Shown: in pieces, positions 17,491 through 25,363 of the stretch | Numbering within the stretch: the stretch's first letter is position 1 | Layout of the letters: the number at the start of each line of letters is the position of its first letter | NCBI RefSeq assembly: GCF_965227735.1 | Contig: NZ_OZ245776.1 | Coordinates: 992,001 to 1,056,000 of the forward strand | Reading direction: 5' to 3' | Origin: Larkinella sp965227735 | GTDB taxonomy: Bacteria > Bacteroidota > Bacteroidia > Cytophagales > Spirosomataceae | Length of the DNA: 64,000 nt | Program-made: the position numbers and the translations under genes | The notes under the pieces: model-generated | What the model saw: only the letters and a program-made list of their open reading frames with translations | Told to the model about the DNA's origin: nothing | Database searches by the model: none

Positions 17491-18591
17491 TTACAGACTG
17501 TAGCCCGCCATAACGCTAAAGCCTTTCGTATTTTCGCCGTAGGCTTTCACGCTCATTCCCACCGTAATACCGTTGTGCAACCGATAGAGCAAATTATAAC
17601 GCTGATAGGAGGCTGGCTTGTAGCGAAGGGGACGGATGATGTTCCAGCCGTGGTGCGCTGCAAAAATAAAACGCCCCTGCCAGAATTCGTACCCCGCCAG
17701 AATGGTAGCCTGACGGGCATCAGTGGCTTTGCCTTTGGTCCAGGTTATAAGCTGTTCCTTGAAATACCGGTCGTCTACCAGTTCGAATCCCGCCGAGAAA
17801 GTATGATTTCGCGTCACCCGGTATCCGCCCACCACATTCACCCCAAATACCGGCAGTGCCATCTCCGGCTTTGTATCCGTTTCAGGCAACACCCGCACGG
17901 AACCCATCATCAATACCCGGCTCATCCACCGCCGGGTTAAGGGGGCCGGAACCCACAGGCGGGTGTCGGGAAAAACCGCCGGATGCAGTTGGTATTGCGC
18001 TCCCAGGGCAATGGTCGGAACATTCATGCCCTGGTTGGGCAATCGCGTGCCAGCATTGGAAATATGGTTGTAGGTAGCACCGAGCGTCAGATCCCACTGC
18101 TTCGTCAGCCGGTAGTGGCCCGTAAAACTGGCGGCAATCAAAGCACTAACGGGCATACTGAAGTGGTCATTGGTCGGATTGTCGACGGGGTCGTAAACCC
18201 GGGTCAGGTAGGTAAGCCCGGCCAGGCCCCGAACCGAAAAATACAACCGGCTGCGGTAATTGATCAGGGGTTCAAAAAACAGACCGGCGCCCATCGTGCG
18301 TCCCAGCGGATCGGGATTGCGGAACGTGATGTAGTTGATATAACCGCCCACCTGCGCAAAACACTGGCAGTTTTCCCAGGCCCGCCGACGCAAACTTACC
18401 TGACTATATGCCAGTTCAACGCCGATTGGCGTTTGCCGGGAAGCCGGAACAACTTGATTGGATTTTGAGATTCCCTGCTGCCAGGTTAAACCAAATTGCC
18501 GCTGAGCCGTTAAAGTATCTGTACTTACCTGTCCGAACGCCGACGTTATAAAAACCGGTAAAAGCACGAAGAGCCTATAAAAATGACGCAT
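17491..18591 (-). CDS. Acyloxyacyl hydrolase / PagL-like lipid A deacylase
   Basis: 366 residues with a signal peptide (MRHFYRLFVLLPVFITSAFG, before QVSTD), predicted as an outer-membrane beta-barrel ending in an aromatic-flanked strand (SVMAGYSL). The catalytic motif of PagL-type lipid A 3-O-deacylases is visible as His176-Ile-Ser178 in TYNHISNAGTRLPNQGMN. In PagL the His-Ser pair works with a Glu, which I cannot place with certainty. It would remove the 3-position acyl chain of lipid A, which fits with kdsB in the window. It is longer than enterobacterial PagL (about 170 residues), as usual for Bacteroidota homologues. It is a monocistronic gene with a 270-base AT-rich divergent gap on its 5' side. 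Confidence 0.85.
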   Translation of the reverse strand: MRHFYRLFVLLPVFITSAFGQVSTDTLTAQRQFGLTWQQGISKSNQVVPASRQTPIGVELAYSQVSLRRRAWENCQCFAQVGGYINYITFRNPDPLGRTMGAGLFFEPLINYRSRLYFSVRGLAGLTYLTRVYDPVDNPTNDHFSMPVSALIAASFTGHYRLTKQWDLTLGATYNHISNAGTRLPNQGMNVPTIALGAQYQLHPAVFPDTRLWVPAPLTRRWMSRVLMMGSVRVLPETDTKPEMALPVFGVNVVGGYRVTRNHTFSAGFELVDDRYFKEQLITWTKGKATDARQATILAGYEFWQGRFIFAAHHGWNIIRPLRYKPASYQRYNLLYRLHNGITVGMSVKAYGENTKGFSVMAGYSL

Positions 18592-18861
18592 AAACCTTTG
18601 TCTTACAAATAGTTTTTTAATTGCTATTTTTCAACAAGTTACATGCCATTTTGAATCTTTTAAAAGTTATTTTATTCAAGACGATTACTTTACTATTTCG
18701 TACAATTTGTGATGGTTTTAATCCAAAAAAGGCCCTCTTTCGGGGTCTTCTCAATGGACTGAGGACCCACAAAAAATAAAAAGTGTCTATCTTCGTGTTT
18801 GCGACCTAGTACACAAAGCGTACCCGACTATCCCCAGTTGACATCTTAATCGAATCGAAAA

Positions 18862-19827
18862 ATGCCTTTTGAAATCCACCACCAGCCTTTTGGCGCGTTT
18901 ACCGAATATTCCATTCACAACATCGAAACCGGCGAATTTGTCAGCCTTCTGCCCGCCCACGGTGCCATGGTCCGACAACTGGTGCTGCGCCACCGGAGCT
19001 CTACTCAGGAATCCAAACTGGTTTCACTCATCCGGGCTCCCAAATCGCAGCAGGCGGTGCTGGCCGACGAAACCCACGCCAGCGCCCTGCTTTTCCCGTT
19101 TCCCAGTCGCATCCGGCACGGTATTTACGCTTTTGAAGGTGAAATGTTTACCCTGCCGATGAATGAAGCCCACCACGATAATGCCATTCACGGTTTTGTC
19201 TTTGGAAAAGCTTTTGAACTGTTTGGGCAGGAAATCAGCGAATCGGAAGCCTCGATGACGCTCCGCTACTTCCACGATGGCTCCTACCCCGGCTATCCCT
19301 TTCCGTTTGAATTCAGAATCCGCTACACCTTGTCATCAGCCGGTCTGACGGTGACTTACGAAGCTCAGAATACCGGCAACAGAACCGCCCCCGTCAGCTT
19401 TGGCTGGCATCCCTACTTTACCCTGAACGAAGAACCTGTCGATCAACTGACCATCGAATTGCCCGTCGCCAAACAGGTTTTGCTGGATGACCGTCTGCTG
19501 CCGGTTGGCGAAGAACTCTTCGAACAGAAAGGTGAACTGGCCCTCCGCGATCGGGTGCTGGATGCGGCCTTTATCGTTGAAGAAAATAACGGAGCGGGCG
19601 TTACGACGGTTTTGCGGTCGGCCCAACAAGGGCTGCAACTGAACGTCTGGCAGGAAACCGGCCCGAAAAAATTCAACTATCTGGTTGTGTATACCCCCGT
19701 TGGTCGCGACAACATCGCCATCGAATCGCTCACCAGCAACGTCAACGCCCTCAACAACGGCCAGGGTCTCATCGTTCTGGAACCCAACGAAGTGGCCAAA
19801 GGCACCATTCGGGTTAGCTTGAGTTAA
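18862..19827 (+). CDS. Aldose 1-epimerase family protein
   Basis: 321 residues. Interconverts alpha and beta anomers of sugars in the GalM fold. Substrate-binding and catalytic positions are present: His110 in DNAIHGFVFGK, His183 in FGWHPYFTL (general acid) and Glu288 in NIAIESLTSN (general base). No signal peptide, hence cytoplasmic. Family members of this size with the AIHGFVFGK pattern are common in Cytophagales and need not be galactose-specific. The gene begins at ATG 18862, and TATCTTCG at 18788-18795 is close to the -7 consensus. Palindrome E follows its stop codon, beyond which the ALDH gene converges. Confidence 0.9.
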   Translation: MPFEIHHQPFGAFTEYSIHNIETGEFVSLLPAHGAMVRQLVLRHRSSTQESKLVSLIRAPKSQQAVLADETHASALLFPFPSRIRHGIYAFEGEMFTLPMNEAHHDNAIHGFVFGKAFELFGQEISESEASMTLRYFHDGSYPGYPFPFEFRIRYTLSSAGLTVTYEAQNTGNRTAPVSFGWHPYFTLNEEPVDQLTIELPVAKQVLLDDRLLPVGEELFEQKGELALRDRVLDAAFIVEENNGAGVTTVLRSAQQGLQLNVWQETGPKKFNYLVVYTPVGRDNIAIESLTSNVNALNNGQGLIVLEPNEVAKGTIRVSLS

Positions 19828-19910
19828 AAAATTATGAATGATGGATGATGGATGATGAATGAAATAGGATGTTTATTCATTCATCGTTCATCATCCATCA
19901 TTCATAACTC
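19828..19910. repeat. Palindromic element E between convergent genes
   Basis: Perfect 19-bp arms (TTATGAATGATGGATGATG at 19832-19850, reverse complement at 19889-19907) extend imperfectly inward. It begins right after the epimerase TAA, and its right arm contains the stop codon of the aldehyde dehydrogenase (TGA, complement of 19902-19904). Confidence 0.85.
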
Positions 19911-21434
19911 AAATTTGATTCCCTGCGCCAGCGGCAAGGTGGTTCCGTAGTTGATGGTGTTGGTTTGACGGCGCATGTAGGCTTTCCAGGAATCGGAGCC
20001 GGATTCGCGACCGCCCCCGGTTTCTTTTTCGCCCCCAAAGGCCCCGCCGATCTCGGCACCCGACGTCCCGATGTTCACGTTCGCAATGCCACAATCCGAT
20101 CCGGCGACCGAAAGAAACCGTTCGGCTTCGCGCAAATTGAGCGTAAAAACCGCTGATGACAAGCCCTGTGGAACGCCGTTTTGCAATTCGATGGCTTCTT
20201 CCAATGTCCGGTATTTCAGTAAATACAAGATTGGCGCAAACGTCTCGTGCTGAACAATGTCGGTCTGCGCGGGCATCTCGGCAATGGCGGGCCGGACGTA
20301 ACAGCCCGATTCGAAAGCGGGGCCTTCCAGCACTTCACCATCGATCAGCAACCGCCCCCCCTGCTCCTTAATCTGGAACAGGGCCGATTGATAAGCCGAC
20401 ACAGCCGCCCGGTCGATCAACGGCCCGACGTGGTTTTGCTCCTCCAGCGGATTTCCGATGCGAAGCTGTCCGTAGGCTTTTACCAGACGCTGCTTGACAT
20501 CCTCATAAACCGATTCCTGAATAATCAGCCGTCGCGTGGACGTACACCGCTGACCGGCGGTTCCCACCGCCCCAAATACAATGGCCGGAATGGCGACGTT
20601 TAAGTCGGCATGTTGTGAAATAATAATGGCGTTGTTTCCGCCCAGTTCGAGCAAATACCGGCCCAGCCGCCCGGCAACGGTTTGTGCCAACGCCTTGCCC
20701 ATGCGCGTGGAACCGGTGGCCGACACCAACGCAATCCGCGGGTCTTCTGCCAGCCAGGCACCCACCTCACGCCCTCCCGTTATCAGACACGAAACGCCTT
20801 CCGGAACCTCGTTTTGCTCCAGCACGTCTTTGATGATTTGCTGACAAGCCAAGGCCGTGAGGGGTGTTTTTTCCGACGGTTTCCAAATGCAGACGTTGCC
20901 ACAAACCCAGGCCAGCATCGCATTCCACGACCAAACTGCCACCGGAAAATTAAAGGCGGAAATAATACCGACCACGCCCAGCGGATGCCACTGTTCATAC
21001 ATCCGGTGGTCGGGGCGCTCGCTGTGCATGGTTTGGCCGTAGAGCTGGCGCGACTGACCCACGGCAAAATCGCAGATGTCGATAATTTCCTGCACCTCAC
21101 CCATTCCCTCCTGCAGCGATTTTCCCATTTCGTAGCTAACGAGCGTGCCGAGTTCTTTTTTGTACTGCCGGAATTGTTCACCCATCTGTCTGACAATCTC
21201 GCCCCGTTTCGGTGCCGGAACGCTCCGCCATTCCAGAAATGCCGCCCGGGCGGTTTCCACCACCTGGTCGTAATCTTCGTGCGTGGTGGGAAAAACGCGG
21301 GCCATCAATTGCCCATCGACGGGTGAATACGAATCCAGCAGGTGTTCTTCCGCTGCCGAGTGCCAAAAGGCCTGGCCGGTGCTAGTGCCCGACATCACTG
21401 GCTGTGTTTTTAGTTTTTGAAGGAATTGTTGCAT
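19902..21434 (-). CDS. Aldehyde dehydrogenase, ALDH7 (aminoadipate-semialdehyde) type
   Basis: NAD-dependent aldehyde oxidation, 510 residues, cytoplasmic. Active-site residues: Asn162 in FNFP, Lys185 in WKPSE, general base Glu263 in LLELGGNNA, catalytic Cys297 in AGQRCTSTRR. The ending GGGRESGSDSWKAYMRRQTN and LPLAQGIKFEL is characteristic of ALDH7 (antiquitin), which oxidises alpha-aminoadipate semialdehyde in lysine breakdown. The C-terminal Leu-stop lies within the palindrome that follows, so the last codons border the repeat. It starts at ATG 21434. A saccharopine-dehydrogenase-like gene sits 8 kb away and could supply the same pathway, though they are not in one operon. Confidence 0.92.
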   Translation of the reverse strand: MQQFLQKLKTQPVMSGTSTGQAFWHSAAEEHLLDSYSPVDGQLMARVFPTTHEDYDQVVETARAAFLEWRSVPAPKRGEIVRQMGEQFRQYKKELGTLVSYEMGKSLQEGMGEVQEIIDICDFAVGQSRQLYGQTMHSERPDHRMYEQWHPLGVVGIISAFNFPVAVWSWNAMLAWVCGNVCIWKPSEKTPLTALACQQIIKDVLEQNEVPEGVSCLITGGREVGAWLAEDPRIALVSATGSTRMGKALAQTVAGRLGRYLLELGGNNAIIISQHADLNVAIPAIVFGAVGTAGQRCTSTRRLIIQESVYEDVKQRLVKAYGQLRIGNPLEEQNHVGPLIDRAAVSAYQSALFQIKEQGGRLLIDGEVLEGPAFESGCYVRPAIAEMPAQTDIVQHETFAPILYLLKYRTLEEAIELQNGVPQGLSSAVFTLNLREAERFLSVAGSDCGIANVNIGTSGAEIGGAFGGEKETGGGRESGSDSWKAYMRRQTNTINYGTTLPLAQGIKFEL

Positions 21435-21642
21435 GCCCGTAAATTATTCAAAAGCCATCCGTTCGACACAACCAACATTGCCCCGGCTAAGTTGGAACAA
21501 AATTATTATAAAGGAACCTGCTAATGTGATAAATATTTTTCAATCCCGACCAATTACTAATATTTCATATCCATTTCAATTTTGTTGTCTGATAATTGCT
21601 TAACTTCCGATAACAAATCTGTTTACTAACTAATAAGTGCGT

Positions 21643-22356
21643 ATGAATAAACCAGTTACAGCTTTTTTACTATTCTTTTTAATCACCACCAGCACGATGC
21701 GTTTAGCCGCGCAATCGGTTCGTGATTCCATCCGGTTACAACCTGCTCCGTACGCCGTTGGTTTGCAGTTGGGCTCAACCGGTTTGGGAATTCAGCTCGC
21801 CAAAAACCTCCGCCCCGACGCCCGAATTGTGGGTCGTGTCGGCGTCAGTTACTTTGCTTACGACGGTGTTTTTCGGGTAAAAGCCGGGGAAGGCAAGCTA
21901 AACATCACGCCCGATCTGGTGGTGGGTATTGCGCTGGCGTCCGTCAAGTGGCACCCGTTCAAGCGGAACCAGCTATTCGTAACCGGTGGGGCAGGCTATA
22001 CATGGCGACCCGATTTGACCGCCAATGTGATTGCCGAGGGGAAAGTAAAATTCGGTGGCATTGAGATTTCGGAAGAAAACGTTGGTGTGGTCAATGCCTC
22101 GCTGAAATGGAACAGCGTACTGGGCTACGCCGGTTTCGGCTACGGCCGCTCGACGCCCATCCGCCGGTTGGGTTTTGCGGTGGAATTAGGCGCATATTAC
22201 CTCGGCTCACCCAAAGTCGATCTGCAGTACACCGGTTTTCTGGAAACGACTACAATCGGCGAACAAATACCGGTTATTCAGCAAAATCTAAAAAGTTATC
22301 GCTTTCTGCCCTCTCTTCAATTTTTATTGACCTACGGTTTATTCAACAGAAAATAG
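21643..22356 (+). CDS. Outer-membrane beta-barrel protein, unknown
   Basis: 237 residues from ATG 21643. An in-frame GTG two codons earlier is less likely. A signal peptide (MNKPVTAFLLFFLITTSTMRLAA, before QSV) is followed by a pattern of alternating hydrophobic residues and glycine typical of a small beta-barrel (VGLQLGSTGLGIQLAKNL, NQLFVTGGAGYTWRPDL, VLGYAGFGYGRS, LQFLLTYGLFNRK). I cannot name a family. A lipoprotein gene of unknown role follows after about 100 bases, so they may be transcribed together. Confidence 0.7.
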   Translation: MNKPVTAFLLFFLITTSTMRLAAQSVRDSIRLQPAPYAVGLQLGSTGLGIQLAKNLRPDARIVGRVGVSYFAYDGVFRVKAGEGKLNITPDLVVGIALASVKWHPFKRNQLFVTGGAGYTWRPDLTANVIAEGKVKFGGIEISEENVGVVNASLKWNSVLGYAGFGYGRSTPIRRLGFAVELGAYYLGSPKVDLQYTGFLETTTIGEQIPVIQQNLKSYRFLPSLQFLLTYGLFNRK

Positions 22357-22460
22357 AGTATAGATGAAAGAAATAAGACCTGTAGCCAGGGTGTATCTAT
22401 AAGCCAGGCTTCGTCTTTCTTCTCTTGTCTCTCCTCATTACTCAACAAAATCATCTCGTT

Positions 22461-24080
22461 ATGAAACGCTTGTTATCCATGGTATGTGTGCTGGTGGTGG
22501 GGTTGCTCGATGCATGCCAGAATCCGGTCGAAAATGTTGAACTCAAATTTAAAGACCCGCTGGCGGTAGCCGTTCAGGTCAAATATACGATTCCAGCCGG
22601 TTTGACGCCCGATAAACTCACCGTCAAAATTGCGGGGCCGGAGGCCGAAAAAATTGTTACGACGCTCAATACCAAAAAATTCAAACTGACTTCCGACGGC
22701 AAATTGTTCCTGTGTTTGTCACCTTCCACAACGGTATCTTCTACGGCTCCAATTCGGTTCAATATTGTGACTTTAGGCGATGAACTGGTTGATAACATTC
22801 AGGAAATCAGGCTCGAAAACACTACCCCCCGCAACCTGATCATTCCGCTGCTGAGTACGAAAAATAACGCCGAACCGGCCCAGCAGTCCTTCAAGAGCAG
22901 CGACAACGGAACGGTGCAAACGGCGGCCACGGTGCAGACGAAAGCCGAACCCAATGTGACGCAGGCCACCGTCACGGTGCCGCAGGGCAGTGAGGTGAAA
23001 GACGTAGCGGGCCAGCCGGTGGGTGGCGACCTGACCGTGACGGCCGATCCCATCAACAACAGTTCCACGTCAAAGGCGGTTTCTGAATTACCGGGCAATG
23101 GCATCATCAACGCATCGACGCCCGCCGGTAGCTATCTCGGCAATCAGCAGGTGCTGTCGGTAGCCGGTGGGGCCCACATAACGGTCTATAACGACGACTA
23201 TCAACTGGCAAAAACGTTTTCGAAACCGATCCGGATTGCCTTTGCCCTGAATTCGCAGATGATGAACCCGACGCTGGGCCGAAACATCCAGCCGGGTGAT
23301 GTGATTCCGTTGTTCAGTTTCGACGAAGTTGCCAATAAATGGACGCGGGAAGAACCCGGCAAGGTGCAGCGGGCCACCAATGGCAGTCTGGAATACGTAG
23401 CCGACATCAGCCACCTTTCACTGTGGGTGGCGGCTTTCACCGAAGAGGTTTGCGCCGATGGTCCGACGTTCAAATTTGTCAGTAGCTATCCCGACCGCAG
23501 CCCGGCCTACCGTGTGGAAGCCATCGACCAGGACGGCAACATTGTGGTACGTGCCGGAAATCCGCTCACCTTCTCCACGGCCATCAACAACGGCAGTTCG
23601 GTTCGGCTGACCAACCTGAAAAAAGGGTTGAGAATCCGGCTTCGGTTGTACGACAATACCGGTAAAGCCTACATTTCGCCCGAAATCGACGCCTGTGCCA
23701 ACAGCGAGGTTTCGTTCGATCTGAAAGCGGTTCCCTACACCCCACTGCCGCCCGCAGCGCCCGACAGCCGTCGGGAAGTGACGATTTTCTTCAACTTCAA
23801 GTGTGGCCCCAACGGTGTGAACCCGGACAAATTACCGTTTAAAGTCCTGTATGCGCAGTATCGCGCTGCCGGAAGCCAGGACGACTGGCAGGACCTGCCC
23901 ACGCTCGCGTTTCCTTCGCTAAGTGCGAAAGTGATGATTCAGCTCAACAAGGCGTATGACTTGCGCGCCGGTTCTATCCCGGATCGGCTGGATATTGAAA
24001 TCAATAATTACACCGTCACCAGCACGAGCTGGCCAATTAATTTCACGACGGAAGAAAGCAAACAGTATTGCAATCCGTAA
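22461..24080 (+). CDS. Large lipoprotein of unknown function
   Basis: 539 residues starting at ATG 22461, which gives a lipoprotein signal (MKRLLSMVCVLVVGLLDAC, lipid Cys at 19). The frame is open 12 codons further up, but that part is outside the signal. The first half is rich in Thr and Val with beta-strand-like spacing (AVQVKYTIPAGLTPDKLTV, TVQTAATVQTKAEPNVTQATVTVPQGSEV), and a middle part (ISHLSLWVAAFTEEV) ends a repeat-free region. The C-terminal 200 residues are rich in short charged loops. I do not recognise a domain. It follows an outer-membrane barrel gene, which suggests a surface assembly. Palindrome F starts 10 bases after the stop. Confidence 0.7.
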   Translation: MKRLLSMVCVLVVGLLDACQNPVENVELKFKDPLAVAVQVKYTIPAGLTPDKLTVKIAGPEAEKIVTTLNTKKFKLTSDGKLFLCLSPSTTVSSTAPIRFNIVTLGDELVDNIQEIRLENTTPRNLIIPLLSTKNNAEPAQQSFKSSDNGTVQTAATVQTKAEPNVTQATVTVPQGSEVKDVAGQPVGGDLTVTADPINNSSTSKAVSELPGNGIINASTPAGSYLGNQQVLSVAGGAHITVYNDDYQLAKTFSKPIRIAFALNSQMMNPTLGRNIQPGDVIPLFSFDEVANKWTREEPGKVQRATNGSLEYVADISHLSLWVAAFTEEVCADGPTFKFVSSYPDRSPAYRVEAIDQDGNIVVRAGNPLTFSTAINNGSSVRLTNLKKGLRIRLRLYDNTGKAYISPEIDACANSEVSFDLKAVPYTPLPPAAPDSRREVTIFFNFKCGPNGVNPDKLPFKVLYAQYRAAGSQDDWQDLPTLAFPSLSAKVMIQLNKAYDLRAGSIPDRLDIEINNYTVTSTSWPINFTTEESKQYCNP

Positions 24081-24090
24081 GGTCAGTTTA

Positions 24091-24188
24091 GGGTTTACGG
24101 TATTCGGTATTCAGTTTACGGTGGCTGACGCATTCTTTTTTATGCTTGCGTCAGCCACCGTAAACTGAATACCGAATACCGTAAACCC
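24091..24188. repeat. Palindromic element F, 42-bp perfect arms
   Basis: The longest perfect stem in the window: 24091-24132 pairs with 24147-24188 across a 14-base loop. The arm contains CAGTTTACGGTGGCTGACGC, which recurs almost unchanged in element G at 53.8 kb. It fills the gap between two convergent genes and ends 2 bases before the PepSY gene stop. Confidence 0.95.
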
Positions 24189-24190
24189 GC

Positions 24191-25360
24191 TTAAACCGCC
24201 TGGGCTTTCGCGACGCGCCGATGCGGTTTGAGAGCCTTTTTTTTCCGGCGTCCCCACCAGATGATGAAGCCGGTAACGGGCAAACTGGCGCAGATCAGGC
24301 TGGCACAAAAGGCAAGAATCTTGCCGGGTAAACTCAGAATGGCCCCCACGTGAATATCGTAATTCATCCGCCGGAGTTTATCACCAAAACCGGCGGTTGC
24401 GTATTCACCAAAATAAGGGCCTTCGCCGGTTAAGGCTTTCAGCGTGTATTGATCGAAGGTGTAATAATCCGTCTTGTAATACGTGCCGGGCCGGTGGTTG
24501 ATCGAAACCGATATGGATTCCGACGCCCGTTCGGGGCAGGAAATATACAGGCTGGCGGTTTCGGTTTTGTTTTTGTAAAACTGCTGCCAAAGCCGGTCCG
24601 TGGGGTTTGCATACCGCCGGGTTTGGGTCGAATCCGACAACGGAAGCTGGTAGTCCGGCATGGTTTTCCCGCCCGAGGTCGTCCAGTAAATCGAATTGCC
24701 CAGCCACTGAATCCCGAAAATCATTCCCGTAATGGCCAAGGTCAGGGAAATGAACAGAGCGTAAAAACCGGGCACGTTGTGGAGGTCGTAATTAACCCGT
24801 CGCCACTGGGCTTTCCACTTGACTTTGAAGCTCTTATCCCGATTGGATCGACTCCATTTTTTCGGCCACCACAGCACCATTCCGGTAATCAGCAGGATCG
24901 TAAAAACCAGCGTCCCATACGCCACCACCGGTTGCCCGATTTCTTCCGGCAACCACAAATAATAATGCCCGTGGAGAATGAAATGGAAGAAATCCGTTTC
25001 TTCATCCACCACGCTCAACACCTCGCCGGTATAAGGATTCAGATACACCTGAAAATAATAATCGGGATTCGCGCCGTAAAACGGCACGTTGACGCTGTGA
25101 CCCAAAGCCCCGTAATTGACGCCTTTCGCCGGTTTTCCCGGAACCTGCTTCTCCGCAATAGCCTGTAATCGGGAAGGCGGCAAAACGACGCCATTGGCTA
25201 CCGGCTCAACATACTGAAACGGGCGAACGATGCTTTTGATTTCCTGCTCAAAGGCCAGAATGCAGCCCGTGATCGCCACCACAAACACCAAAAGCCCGGA
25301 CGCCAGTCCGAGCCAGAGGTGTAGTTTTCCAACTAACTTTTTTACCATCATTCGATCCAT
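24191..25360 (-). CDS. PepSY-associated transmembrane protein
   Basis: 389 residues with four membrane helices: an N-terminal one (LHLWLGLASGLLVFVVAITGCILAF), two in the middle (VVAYGTLVFTILLITGMVLWW; ALFISLTLAITGMIFGI) and a C-terminal one (ILAFCASLICASLPVTGFIIWWGRRKKK). Between helices lie PepSY-like extracytoplasmic domains. This layout is that of the PepSY_TM family (PiuB/FpvG-like), members of which serve as iron-siderophore reductases or partners of TonB receptors. The ATG (25360) lies three bases after the stop of the TonB receptor gene, which strongly suggests one operon and a role in iron uptake. Heme-binding His residues are possible (for example HLWLG and DLHNVPG). Confidence 0.9.
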   Translation of the reverse strand: MDRMMVKKLVGKLHLWLGLASGLLVFVVAITGCILAFEQEIKSIVRPFQYVEPVANGVVLPPSRLQAIAEKQVPGKPAKGVNYGALGHSVNVPFYGANPDYYFQVYLNPYTGEVLSVVDEETDFFHFILHGHYYLWLPEEIGQPVVAYGTLVFTILLITGMVLWWPKKWSRSNRDKSFKVKWKAQWRRVNYDLHNVPGFYALFISLTLAITGMIFGIQWLGNSIYWTTSGGKTMPDYQLPLSDSTQTRRYANPTDRLWQQFYKNKTETASLYISCPERASESISVSINHRPGTYYKTDYYTFDQYTLKALTGEGPYFGEYATAGFGDKLRRMNYDIHVGAILSLPGKILAFCASLICASLPVTGFIIWWGRRKKKALKPHRRVAKAQAV

Positions 25361-25363
25361 CTG

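Noticed and set aside
24111..24308. Short open frames reading through palindromes F and G with similar ends
   Set aside because: The shared peptide words (FTVFGIQFTVADA and similar) come from the shared repeat core, not from a conserved gene.
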